Source: Wenzhouxiangellaceae bacterium (lineage in GTDB: Bacteria > Pseudomonadota > Gammaproteobacteria > Xanthomonadales > Wenzhouxiangellaceae). From it: DNA of 49,788 nt. The position numbers and the translations under genes are program-made. The notes beneath the pieces are model-generated. The model was not told the origin of the DNA. It did no database searches and saw only the letters and a program-made list of their open reading frames with translations. Location: the NCBI GenBank assembly GCA_007695005.1, contig REEQ01000052.1:1-49788 (forward strand). Reading direction: 5' to 3'. Below, piece by piece: positions 39,414 to 47,810 of this stretch (its first letter is position 1; the number at the start of each line of letters is the position of its first letter).

Positions 39414-41621
39414 TCAGGGACGCAGGTCGCGTTCGGTAATGCGCAAGGTGCCTGGGGCGAAGCCGCCGCTGCTGTAGGTGGCTACCCAGATATCGAATTG
39501 ACCCTCGCGCTGACCGTTCAGACGCAGCAGCGGGTTCAGGGTGCCGCCACCGGCATCGTCGTTGCACAGCCAGCGGCCGTCAGGGGTATTGATGATCAGC
39601 ACGGTATCGTCGCTGGGCGAATCGGCTTCGAACAAGACCCGAAGGCGGCGGGTGTTGCCGGTCCAGTGCAGACGCACATCCGGCGCGCCGGAAGCGTGAC
39701 CACGGCAATCCTGGCCGAGATTCAGTGCCGACACATCTACACTGCCACCGGCGGTCACGCGAACCTCGTGCGGGTCGCGGAGGAAACCGGCCTCGAGACT
39801 CACGGTACCGGCGTGCGGGCTGGCAGACACATCCAGTCTGCGCCGCGGCGGGTCATTGCCGGCCTGGGAACGTGACGCCGGGCTCAAGGTCGTCTCGGTG
39901 ATCAGGAGCTCACCCGCGATCAGCTCTCCGGCCCGATAGCTGGCAACCCAGATATCGTACTGGCCTTCCTGGGGCCCGGGAATGACCACCATCGGATCCA
40001 CCGTGCCGGAATGAGCGTCGTCGTTGCAGATCCAGCTGCCGTCCGGTCGATTGACCAGCAGCACGGTGTCGTCGCCGGCTTGTTCGGATTCGAACAGCAG
40101 GCGTAATTCGCGGCTGCTGCCGGTCCAATCGAGACGGAAATCCGGGGCGCGGGAGGCATGGCCGGTACAGCCGATGCCGAGATAGCTGTCGGAAACATCG
40201 ACGCTGCCTCCTGCGGTGAGTGCGACCCGGTGTGGGTCGGGCTGGAAACCGGCTCGCAACGCGATGCGGCCATAGTTCGGTGCCAGACTGAAATCGAGGC
40301 CGGCGTCACCCCGGGCAGCGCCCATGCCAGGGGAAAGATCGAGCTCGGTAATGACCAGCTCACCGCTGTGATAGTCGTCTTCACTAAAGCTGCCTACCCA
40401 GATGTCGTACTGCCCTGGCTGGGCGTTGGCAATGCTGATCAGCGGGTTCAGACCGCCGCCGGGCGCGTCGTCATTGAACAGCCAGCTGCCATCCGGTTGA
40501 TTGATCACCAGCACGGTATCGGAGCCGACCTGATCGGCCTCGAAGAAGATCCGCAGGGTCGCACCTGAGCCGCTCCAGTGCAGGCGGAAGTCCGGGCTCT
40601 CGGCGGCATAGCCGGCGAAATCGCCACCGAGGTAGTCAAGGTTGACCGCGCCGCCGGAGATTACCCGCTCGCGGTGCGGATCAGGCATGAAGCCGCTGCT
40701 CAAGCGCAACTCGCCGAAGTTGGGGTCCAAACTGAAGTCGAGCTGGCCGGCCAGGCCGGCGTACTCGCTGAAGCGCTGCGAACCCCAGGTGGTAGCCAGG
40801 GCATCGCGGGCCATGACCGAGCGCACCACATCCATGGACAGGAGGTTGCCGAGCCGGCCAAGGGTGCGGTTCTCGGCACTGACCCAGGTCGGGATACCGA
40901 TCATCTCGCCAACGTCATTGGTCGCCACGCCGCCGCTGTTGCCCGGAGACATCTCGGCGTTGGTCCGGTACCAGATCGGCATACGCACACCATTGACCTC
41001 ACCATACTGCACCGAAGCGATGATGCCGGTAGTCTTGATCAACTCGTTCTGACCTATGCCCGGATACCCGAAAATGGCAATCGCATCGCCGCGCCCCGGC
41101 GGATCGCCCGCTGCCAGCCGCAGCGAGGGCGCAATTCCGCCACGCTGACGAATCAATGCATGCGGATCGGAAACCGGACGGCCATCCAAATCGGAAGTAA
41201 TGCGCAGAACCGCGAAATCGTAGTCTTCCGAGTAGCCGACCAGCTCGGCCTTGAACAGCGGCGCGGCCGGTTCGTTGGGATCGAGCAAGACATGGACATC
41301 GAACTCGTAGAAACCCTCGACCACATGACGATTGGTGTAGACCAGCGCACTACCCTCGACCAGGCTGCCGGAACCCTTGCCATCGGGCGCGTGAATCTGG
41401 ACCACGGCAGCGGAGATGGCGTCGATGCGCTCACGGCTGAAGCCGCCCGGTCCGGCCTTGTCAGCGCTGGCAAGGACATCACCGAAGCTCAGGGCCGTGG
41501 CGACAAGAGCCAGTAAAAGCAACGGATACAAGCTGGACCTTGGCCGGGCTTCAGTCGTGGAGATGAGTTGAGCAATAGTGCACACGTTCGGGCCCTGGAG
41601 GGTGAGGGGAGGAGCGTTCAT
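39414..41621 (-). CDS. Secreted trypsin-like serine protease with three C-terminal repeats
   Basis: About 735 aa. After a hydrophobic N-terminal segment (about residues 30-50), a DegP/trypsin-like domain carries the triad His99 (YTNRHVVEG), Asp135 (EDYDFAVLR) and Ser229 (MSPGNSGGVA). Residues about 297-735 form three tandem repeats of roughly 130-140 aa. Each starts LDFSL-x-PN-x-G and contains GF-x-PDPH, a GG-x-V segment, PDFRL-x-W-x-G, DTVL-x-N-x-PDG, DD and GQYDIWV-x-S. They resemble pre-peptidase-like jelly rolls that hold the enzyme on the cell surface or on substrate. The start is uncertain: I use the ATG at 41621, whose leader is long for a signal peptide. Confidence 0.85.
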   Translation of the reverse strand: MNAPPLTLQGPNVCTIAQLISTTEARPRSSLYPLLLLALVATALSFGDVLASADKAGPGGFSRERIDAISAAVVQIHAPDGKGSGSLVEGSALVYTNRHVVEGFYEFDVHVLLDPNEPAAPLFKAELVGYSEDYDFAVLRITSDLDGRPVSDPHALIRQRGGIAPSLRLAAGDPPGRGDAIAIFGYPGIGQNELIKTTGIIASVQYGEVNGVRMPIWYRTNAEMSPGNSGGVATNDVGEMIGIPTWVSAENRTLGRLGNLLSMDVVRSVMARDALATTWGSQRFSEYAGLAGQLDFSLDPNFGELRLSSGFMPDPHRERVISGGAVNLDYLGGDFAGYAAESPDFRLHWSGSGATLRIFFEADQVGSDTVLVINQPDGSWLFNDDAPGGGLNPLISIANAQPGQYDIWVGSFSEDDYHSGELVITELDLSPGMGAARGDAGLDFSLAPNYGRIALRAGFQPDPHRVALTAGGSVDVSDSYLGIGCTGHASRAPDFRLDWTGSSRELRLLFESEQAGDDTVLLVNRPDGSWICNDDAHSGTVDPMVVIPGPQEGQYDIWVASYRAGELIAGELLITETTLSPASRSQAGNDPPRRRLDVSASPHAGTVSLEAGFLRDPHEVRVTAGGSVDVSALNLGQDCRGHASGAPDVRLHWTGNTRRLRVLFEADSPSDDTVLIINTPDGRWLCNDDAGGGTLNPLLRLNGQREGQFDIWVATYSSGGFAPGTLRITERDLRP

Positions 41622-41818
41622 CGCCGCAGTATATCGTTCAACGGCGCAGCCTGACCATGAGCCCTTATTGAAAACGATCAGCAACAGGCGTCCTCCATCC
41701 CGACACCGACCCACAGGATTCCGGACCGCATCATCAGGGCCCGGTCCTGGCACTTCATATTCAAAGCCGCCACAAATTGTCATAGACTGCGACCTGGACC
41801 ATTGCCGGTAACTTCGCC

Positions 41819-42187
41819 ATGTACGCTCGACTGCTCATTCTGTCTGCTCTCCTCTTTTCCGGCTCTGCCTTCGCCTTTCAGTCCGGCGATTGGGTGCTCG
41901 CTCAGTGGCAGGGGGCCCAGTACTGGTTCCCCGGCGTCGTGGAGCGGGTCGATGGCAACTCAGTGATCGTGGCTTATGACGACGGCACCCGCGAAACCCG
42001 CCCCATCAACCAGGTCAAGCCCTACGACTGGACCGTTGGCACTCGTGTCGAATGTCGCTGGGCCGGCGGGAGAACCTGGTACTCCGGACGTATTACCGCC
42101 GCCAGCGCCAACGGCAAAGACCTCAGAATCCTCTATGACGACGGCGACCGCGAGGAAACCACGACGGCGATGTGTAGGTCACGCTGA
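41819..42187 (+). CDS. Exported Tudor-like (DUF4537-type) protein
   Basis: A 122-aa protein with a clear signal peptide (MYARLLILSALLFSGSAFA) and two Tudor-like half-barrels: WVLAQWQGAQYWFPGVVERV with IVAYDDGTRE, then VECRWAGGRTWYSGRI with ILYDDGDREE. Tudor-like barrels usually bind peptides or nucleic acids; what a periplasmic one does is unknown. It is divergent from the protease gene. Confidence 0.8.
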   Translation: MYARLLILSALLFSGSAFAFQSGDWVLAQWQGAQYWFPGVVERVDGNSVIVAYDDGTRETRPINQVKPYDWTVGTRVECRWAGGRTWYSGRITAASANGKDLRILYDDGDREETTTAMCRSR

Positions 42188-42274
42188 GCACTGCCCAGAA
42201 AACTGCAACTGATAGATGTGACTAAGGAAACCATACTGACGAGTTCATTGATTAGGGATCAGCTTGAAGGACCA

Positions 42275-43174
42275 CTAGCCTGCGCGGCAAACCCGGTTTC
42301 GGCCACCCTTCTTTGCAGCGTAAAGCGCCGAGTCGGCTCGCTTGAGCGCGTCGAGGCAATCGGCGTCGGCAGGCCTCGGCGCAGAAACACCGATACTGAT
42401 GGTGACCCGAGACCCCCCCTGATATCCCTTGATTCGAATGTCGCTGATCGCGTGGCGCAGCCGCTCGGCGATCGCCATGGCCGGTAATTCATCGACACCC
42501 GGCAACAGTACACCAAACTCTTCACCGCCTATTCTGGAGACGATGTCATAGGGGCGCAAAAGGCCGGCACATTTTTCTGCCAATGCTTGAAGAACAGCAT
42601 CGCCCTGGTCATGCCCATAGGTATCGTTGATCATCTTGAAGTGATCGATGTCCATGTAGAGGATTGAGTAGTTGGCAAGCTTGCGCTGGTACATGGAAAA
42701 ATGTTCCCGCAACACCTGGTCGAAGGCGCGCTTGTTCAAAAGCTCGGTCAGGTAATCGGTCGTCGACAGCCTGGCCAACTTGCTGACATGTTCCTTTTCG
42801 GCAGTTACATCCCGTTCGATGGCCGCGAAATGAGTAAGGTCTCCGGCGTCGTTTCGGAGAGGGATGATGCTCAGGTCCAACCAGTAGGCCCGACCCGTCT
42901 TGGAAATATTTCGAATGCTTGTTCTGACGGGTTGTTGAGCAAGCAACGCAGCTCGAATCTTGCTTGTCGTGGCCGGATCGGTTTCCTTGAACTGCAGCAC
43001 TCGCGGATTCTTGCCGATCATTTCCTCGGCCGAGTAACCGGTCAGTTCGGTGAAGGCCCGATTGACATAGACGATTTCCGGGCCCGGCGGATCAATCGGT
43101 GAGGCCTTGGTCACGATGACGATGTCGTGGGCTGAATCGACAATATTCTTGAAGCTGAAGCCAAGATTATGCAT
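42275..43174 (-). CDS. PAS-GGDEF diguanylate cyclase
   Basis: A 299-aa cytosolic enzyme. The PAS domain (about 8-125) has a LOV-like pattern (VNRAFTELTGYSAEEMIGKNPRVLQ, SIIPLRNDAGDLTHF), but the position of the flavin-reactive Cys in GxNCRFLQ is Pro. Photochemistry is therefore unlikely. The GGDEF domain has STTDYLTELLNKRAF, MDIDHFKMINDTYGHDQGD, an inhibitory site RPYD and an intact GGEEF five residues later, so it is probably active and feedback-controlled. The ATG at 43174 has GGAGGG upstream. It is divergent from the propeller-FGE gene. Confidence 0.93.
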   Translation of the reverse strand: MHNLGFSFKNIVDSAHDIVIVTKASPIDPPGPEIVYVNRAFTELTGYSAEEMIGKNPRVLQFKETDPATTSKIRAALLAQQPVRTSIRNISKTGRAYWLDLSIIPLRNDAGDLTHFAAIERDVTAEKEHVSKLARLSTTDYLTELLNKRAFDQVLREHFSMYQRKLANYSILYMDIDHFKMINDTYGHDQGDAVLQALAEKCAGLLRPYDIVSRIGGEEFGVLLPGVDELPAMAIAERLRHAISDIRIKGYQGGSRVTISIGVSAPRPADADCLDALKRADSALYAAKKGGRNRVCRAG

Positions 43175-43331
43175 ACAGCAGCGCCCTCCAAGCTTTTGTG
43201 GTATTGATTTTACATCTTTCCCGCAGCTGCCTGCTGAATGCACCGGAGCTCAGTTTTCGCGGACCTGACTGACCCGTGGCGGAAGTCAATCGCGTTCTTC
43301 CTTTTGTCTGTTCTTTTGAAAGGAAAATGCG

Positions 43332-45563
43332 ATGCCCCGCGACTTGACCCATCGGCTGCGACGACTGCTCCTGTTGTCTGTCTGTCTTCCGCTTTCGACG
43401 GTAATGGCTGATTCGACCTTGCCCCTGACCAGCACCCAGACTCAGGGACTGGGCTACGAGCCTTTTTTCCTGAGCGCGATCCTCGAGCCGGCTTTCGATG
43501 AGGGGACCAATCCCGGCACCTGGCCTGATTACGGCTACAGCGTGGCATTGGATGGTGACTGGCTGCTGGTCGGTGTGCCGTACTTTCGAAACAGCAATCA
43601 AGACCTGACAGGCGCGGTGTTCCTCTACCAGCGCCAGGGCGCTGACTGGGTGCAGCGCCGTCGCATCCAGTTTGCCGCTGGCGGTAACGCGCTTTGCGGT
43701 TCCTCGGTAGCGCTGAACCGAAACATCGCCGTCATCGGCTGCCCGTTCCATACCAGCGATGGTCTGACTGCACGTGGCCGGGCGCTGATCTACCGGCTGG
43801 ATCCGACCTTGGGCGTGTTGACATTGGAAAGGACGGTGCTGGGTGAGGCAGCCGAAGAGCAGTGTGGCTATGCCGTTGCCACTGACGGCACCGGCCTTGC
43901 AAACAGTCCCTACGCGGCGATCGGCTGTCCGGGGCGCGGAAGCGTGGGCGGCGGCGGTTCCCGCGGCGGTGTTAGCCTCTATCGCTACACGCTCAACCCG
44001 GGCAACCAGACGCTGGAATGGCTGTCCTGGGGCAACCTGTCCCCGGACGATGAAGGCGACCCGCAATCCGCCAACTGGCGCTTTGGCGCGGCACTGTCAT
44101 TGCAGCGAATAGAAGGCGACTCTCCGGTCATGCGCCTGCTGGTCGGGATGCCCGCCGGCAGGCCAGACGGCATCCTTGCCGCCGGTCTGGCCTATCTCTA
44201 TGAGCGACCAGTATCCAGCGGCTCCTGGGCCCAGGTGCGCCGATTCTCCAGACCCGGCGGAAGCCAGTCAGGGGCAGAGTTCGGGCGTGCGGTCAGCCTG
44301 TCAGGCGCACGGGTGGCGATAGGCGCGCCGGGTGCAGGCCATGACGCCACGGCCGCGCGCGCCGGCATGGTTTACAGCTACTTGAGAATCCAGCTATCAG
44401 GAGGAGCCACCAGTTGGCAACCCTTGGCTTCGGTTGGCGCCGAGATGGCACAGCTCAATCCCTCTGGCAACGGTCGTTTCGGCCACGCCGTGGCCCTGTC
44501 AGGAACGGATTTATGGATCAGCCAGCCGTTTCGGGTTGACCAGGAGCACCGGGCCTCGGTCTGGCGCTATCGATTCAGCGGCACGGGCACAGACCGATTG
44601 TTGACCGATATTCACCAGCTTTCCCTGCTGCGACAAGGTGTGACCGGTGAAGAGCTCGGCTATGCGCTGGGCGTGGATCGTAACTCCAGCCGAATTGCCG
44701 TCGGCGCTCCGAGCAGCTTGCTTTCGGAAAACAATGCGACCGGACTGGTTGTAGTCTATGAGCGCTCGGAACGCTTGTTCGCCGATCGTTTCGGCACCGG
44801 TCGTCTGCTACCCGGCGCCCAGCTTCGCGACTGCCAGGATTGCCCGCAAATGGTGATGATCCCCGCCGGCAGTTATGCCCAGGGAAGCCCGCCAGGCGCT
44901 GCGCTGAGTTTTCCACACGAAAGACCCCAGCGCCAGGTCAACATCCCTGCATTTGCCATTGGCATGACCGAAGTGACCTTTGCTCAGTGGGATGCCTGCG
45001 TCGCTGACGGCGGCTGCACGCACAGCCCCAGCGACGCTGGCCAGGGCCGTGGATCTCGACCGGTGGTCGGCGTCAGCCGGGACGATGTGGCAGAGTACCT
45101 TGCCTGGCTTGGCGCCAAGACCGGCCGGGTTTATCGCCTGCCGTCGGAGTCCGAATGGGAATATGCTGCTCGAGCCGGCACCACCTCCCTTTTCAATACG
45201 GGCAACTGCATTGCCACAGACCAGGCCAACTTCAGAGGTCCGAACCCGGCTCCGAGTTGCCCGGAAGGCGTCAATCGCGAGCGTGCCCTGCCCGTCGCCA
45301 GCTTTGCTCCCAACGCCTTTGGACTCTACGACACCCACGGCAACGTTTCTGAATGGGTTCAGGATTGCTGGAACGACAACTATGCTGGTGCCCCCACCAA
45401 CGGCAGCGCATGGATGACGGGCGATTGCAGCCTTGCCGTTTGGCGCAGCGGCAACTATGTCAACTTCGGTGGCGTCGTGCGCTCGGCCTATCGCGGCTCC
45501 CATCCGCGCGACAGCCGCTTCCTCAACCATGGGTTTCGGGTAGCCAGATCGACGTCGCCCTGA
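43332..45563 (+). CDS. Secreted seven-bladed FG-GAP-like propeller fused to an FGE-sulfatase-like domain
   Basis: A 743-aa exported protein with a signal peptide (1-26). Seven propeller-blade motifs of the type (A/S)V-x-L-x-G...VG-x-P lie between residues 68 and 475 (for example YSVALDGDWLLVGVPY, AVSLSGARVAIGAPG). A short junction motif, LFADRFGTG, is near 481. The C-terminal domain (about 500-743) belongs to the FGE-sulfatase fold: MVMIPAGSYAQGS, GMTEVTFAQWDAC, RLPSESEWEYAARAG, THGNVSEWVQDCW and HGFRVARS. The Cys pair of genuine formylglycine-generating enzymes is missing near YRGSHPRDSR, so it is not expected to act on sulfatases. The ligand is unknown. Confidence 0.87.
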   Translation: MPRDLTHRLRRLLLLSVCLPLSTVMADSTLPLTSTQTQGLGYEPFFLSAILEPAFDEGTNPGTWPDYGYSVALDGDWLLVGVPYFRNSNQDLTGAVFLYQRQGADWVQRRRIQFAAGGNALCGSSVALNRNIAVIGCPFHTSDGLTARGRALIYRLDPTLGVLTLERTVLGEAAEEQCGYAVATDGTGLANSPYAAIGCPGRGSVGGGGSRGGVSLYRYTLNPGNQTLEWLSWGNLSPDDEGDPQSANWRFGAALSLQRIEGDSPVMRLLVGMPAGRPDGILAAGLAYLYERPVSSGSWAQVRRFSRPGGSQSGAEFGRAVSLSGARVAIGAPGAGHDATAARAGMVYSYLRIQLSGGATSWQPLASVGAEMAQLNPSGNGRFGHAVALSGTDLWISQPFRVDQEHRASVWRYRFSGTGTDRLLTDIHQLSLLRQGVTGEELGYALGVDRNSSRIAVGAPSSLLSENNATGLVVVYERSERLFADRFGTGRLLPGAQLRDCQDCPQMVMIPAGSYAQGSPPGAALSFPHERPQRQVNIPAFAIGMTEVTFAQWDACVADGGCTHSPSDAGQGRGSRPVVGVSRDDVAEYLAWLGAKTGRVYRLPSESEWEYAARAGTTSLFNTGNCIATDQANFRGPNPAPSCPEGVNRERALPVASFAPNAFGLYDTHGNVSEWVQDCWNDNYAGAPTNGSAWMTGDCSLAVWRSGNYVNFGGVVRSAYRGSHPRDSRFLNHGFRVARSTSP

Positions 45564-45599
45564 GGATTGCGCAAACACATCGGCACCCGGCGGCACATT

Positions 45600-45626
45600 C
45601 CGGCCCGGCTCAACTGACCGGGCCGG
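45600..45626. terminator. Hairpin after the propeller-FGE gene
   Basis: CCGGCCCGG (45600-45608) and CCGGGCCGG (45618-45626) form a perfect 9-bp stem with a 9-nt loop, 36 bp after the stop. There is no T-run, so termination is only likely by analogy. Confidence 0.4.
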
Positions 45627-45740
45627 GCAATCGTGCCACCCAGGATTGACCACTGGCGCTACCTGGCTACTTCGCCTACACTCACAATCGTGACGATGGA
45701 CTGGCCGTCGAATCAAACTTTCTACTTGAGACCCACCCCA

Positions 45741-46424
45741 ATGACCACAAAGCACTCGTTTGTTTTCGGCCTGACCATTCTGGGCTTCACGCTTGTTCTT
45801 TCAACATCGGCGCTAGCCCAGTTTGACGGCGATTACGCCATTGCCAATTGGACAGAAATACGGGAGGGCACTCCCCCGGCCGGTGGCGGAGAGATCGACA
45901 CGTCCGGGGCACCCGCCTCTATTTTGCTTCAAGGTGGAGACGATGGATGTGATGATGGCGGCGTCCCCGAGTCCGACGCTTCCGGCCGCGGCGCGGTCAT
46001 TCTGGGCGGGCCGCCTTCAGTTTCATGCCTGCTGCTATTCCTGGTAGAAATCACGGCTAGCGGAACATTGAGCTTTCAATGGGACTACGAGACTGAAGAT
46101 GTCGACGGCCCAGAGTATGATGTTTTTGGCTATGTGCTGAACGGTCTGCAAACTCAGTTGAGCGATGATGAGGGTGGCGATATTCAGTCCGGCACAGCCA
46201 GCCTGAGTGTTTCCGAAGGAGACGAATTCGGTTTCTACATGGACTGCACCGATTGTCAAGAAGGCCCCGCCAGCATCATTATCAGTCAGTTCTCGGCGCC
46301 AAGCGGAACAACCCCGCCTCCGCCACCTGCGATAGCAGTCCCTGCCAACTCACCGTCCGCCCTGATCCTGCTGGCCCTGCTCCTGGCCGGATTGGCGCTG
46401 GTCTTCATTCGAAGCGGCCAATAA
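45741..46424 (+). CDS. Exported protein with C-terminal sorting-like tail
   Basis: A 227-aa protein. The signal peptide ends at STSALA, followed by an acidic, Gly-rich beta-type domain with paired Cys (DDGCDDGG, CLLLFLVEITASGTLSFQWDY, DCTDCQEG). After a proline run it ends in VPANSPSALILLALLLAGL and a basic tail. The pattern of short motif, hydrophobic helix and basic end is that of C-terminal sorting signals of the IPTL/PEP-CTERM kind, which suggests cell-surface anchoring. I chose the ATG at 45741 directly before the signal peptide. I do not recognise the main domain. Confidence 0.75.
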   Translation: MTTKHSFVFGLTILGFTLVLSTSALAQFDGDYAIANWTEIREGTPPAGGGEIDTSGAPASILLQGGDDGCDDGGVPESDASGRGAVILGGPPSVSCLLLFLVEITASGTLSFQWDYETEDVDGPEYDVFGYVLNGLQTQLSDDEGGDIQSGTASLSVSEGDEFGFYMDCTDCQEGPASIIISQFSAPSGTTPPPPPAIAVPANSPSALILLALLLAGLALVFIRSGQ

Positions 46425-46465
46425 CGCTTGTTCGGCAAGCCGGCGACAAAACACCTACCGCATCA

Positions 46466-46550
46466 TTAACGCGGCAATCAAATGGATTGCCGCGTTAATG
46501 CCCGGTCGGAACGGCCGGGACCGCGCAGCGAAGGCATTTGCAGTACATGT
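46466..46550. repeat. Two-hairpin dispersed element, copy B
   Basis: A 14-bp perfect stem, TTAACGCGGCAATC (46466-46479) with GATTGCCGCGTTAA (46485-46498), is followed by CCCGGTC (46501-46507), loop GGAAC, GGCCGGG (46513-46519), the tail ACCGCGCAGCGA and ACATGT (46545-46550). Where it differs from copy A in the stems, the differences keep pairing (C-G against G-C, and a U-G wobble). It lies 41 bp after the stop of the upstream gene. Confidence 0.8.
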
Positions 46551-46571
46551 CGATTCAGGCCTCCGCTCATT

Positions 46572-47016
46572 GGCATGGACCGTCGGGGGCGTTGCCCCGA
46601 CCTACGGGCACCGGCGTTCAACATGGATCAGGCGTCGGCCCCGGTTCCGTAGGCCGGCCTGACACGGCCGGCGGTCGATGTTCGGGGTATCGCCGTCAAT
46701 GGCGATGCGTGATTGAACCCGGGCCGCGCTCCGGTCGGGTTCGGCCACGCGAACATCGCGGTGGAGATGGATTCCGGCATGGACCGTCGGGGGCGTTGCC
46801 CCGACCTACGGGCACCGGCGTTCAACATGGATCAGGCGTCGGCCCCGGTTCCGTAGGCCGGCCTGACACGGCCGGCGGTCGATGTTCGGGGTATCGCCGT
46901 CAATGGCGATGCGTGATTGAACCCGGGCCGCGCTCCGGTCGGGTTCGGCCACGCGAACATCGCGGTGGAGATGGATTCCGGCATGGACCGTCGGGGGCGT
47001 TGCCCCGACCTACGGG
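46572..47016. repeat. 204-bp tandem array of REP-like palindromes
   Basis: Two identical 204-bp units (46572-46775 and 46776-46979) and the first 37 bp of a third (46980-47016). Each unit contains a palindrome GTCGGGG...CCCCGAC with a GTAG head on the minus strand (unit 1: 46582-46605). It also holds GTAG followed by GCCGGCC...GGCCGGC on the plus strand (46649-46672), and ATCGCC...GGCGAT (46689-46706). An outer pair CGATGTTCG/CGAACATCG (46676-46684, 46750-46758) encloses the last. GTAG-headed palindromes in opposite orientation are the layout of REP/BIME elements mobilised by RAYT transposases; no RAYT gene is in the window. The stretch 46425-47063 otherwise holds only copy B and no gene. Confidence 0.9.
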
Positions 47017-47063
47017 TGCCAGGGGCGCGAAAGTTGGCGACATCGTCAAGTGCATCGGCCGTA

Positions 47064-47810
47064 TTAGTCACAAGGCATGCCCGCATCAACCCACTGCTCG
47101 ACCAAACTGCGCCACTGTCCTATGTCATTGGGTGGTGCGGTCTGCAGGGTTGGAAAACCGAACGGCACGCGACCATCGCCGACCGCCCACAGCACGAGCT
47201 TGTCTTCGGTCATGTGCTCCAAAGGCGAGTGACCGCTGACCGGTTGACTGGCCATGGCACACAAGCTGGCCATGCTTTGGCTGCGAAAATCAAAGGCTGC
47301 CGGCGCCGACTGCCAGCCCGGGTCTATGTTGCCTTCGGCGGGCAACAGACTCGCGGCATGACAGCCGACGCAGTTCGTAGACGCAGTGACTTCCGGATGG
47401 GCCGCCGGCAAGACGCCCGGCGGTGTATCGATAACGCGTCGAAAGTCTGTTGCTGCCACCGCATGACAGGTCACACATCGCGGGTGCAAGAAGGTTGGTC
47501 CCAGCTGCTTGCTGAACGAGAATGCCGGTGCCTCTGGCATCTCGAAACGATCCTGAAAAATCTGGTCCAGTGCGATGGACGACGCGAGTACGGCCCAAAA
47601 ACCACCAGTCAGTTGCCAACCATCGCCGGCAAGCGCAGCAGACGAGGTCGCATCTGCCTGTCCAATCGTGGCCGACAAGGTCCAGTCACCGCCGGTGGTC
47701 TGAAGCGAGCCACCACCGTCAATGCTGTACCAGTCCACCGACCAGTCTGCCTGAGCGCAGTGGCTGATTGCCAAGGCAGTTGCCAATAGCAGCAATCGAT
47801 GGGGTTTCAT
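47064..47810 (-). CDS. Exported diheme c-type cytochrome-like protein
   Basis: A 248-aa precursor with a signal peptide (about 1-21). A short beta-rich segment (GGGSLQTTGGDWTLSATIGQ) and a junction motif IFQDRFE (84-90) precede a cytochrome part with two heme sites, CVTCH (112-116) and CVGCH (147-151). The C-terminal half has MTEDKLVLWAVGDGRVPFG and ends PCD. The number of hemes (two) and the secreted location are seen; the redox partner is unknown. Its ATG overlaps the stop of the upstream adhesin gene by four bases, so the two are translated together. Confidence 0.8.
   Translation of the reverse strand: MKPHRLLLLATALAISHCAQADWSVDWYSIDGGGSLQTTGGDWTLSATIGQADATSSAALAGDGWQLTGGFWAVLASSIALDQIFQDRFEMPEAPAFSFSKQLGPTFLHPRCVTCHAVAATDFRRVIDTPPGVLPAAHPEVTASTNCVGCHAASLLPAEGNIDPGWQSAPAAFDFRSQSMASLCAMASQPVSGHSPLEHMTEDKLVLWAVGDGRVPFGFPTLQTAPPNDIGQWRSLVEQWVDAGMPCD

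Noticed and set aside
44850-45563. Genuine formylglycine-generating enzyme
   Set aside because: The cysteine pair required for oxidation of the sulfatase Cys is missing and no sulfatase gene is in the window.
46572-47016. CRISPR array
   Set aside because: The units are 204 bp, identical throughout and without spacers, and no cas genes are present.
46538-47239. A 233-codon plus-strand frame with two perfect 68-aa repeats
   Set aside because: It runs through the 204-bp palindromic array, and similar open frames exist on the opposite strand. The composition is Gly/Arg/Pro-rich as expected from GC-rich noncoding repeats, so it is not a protein gene.
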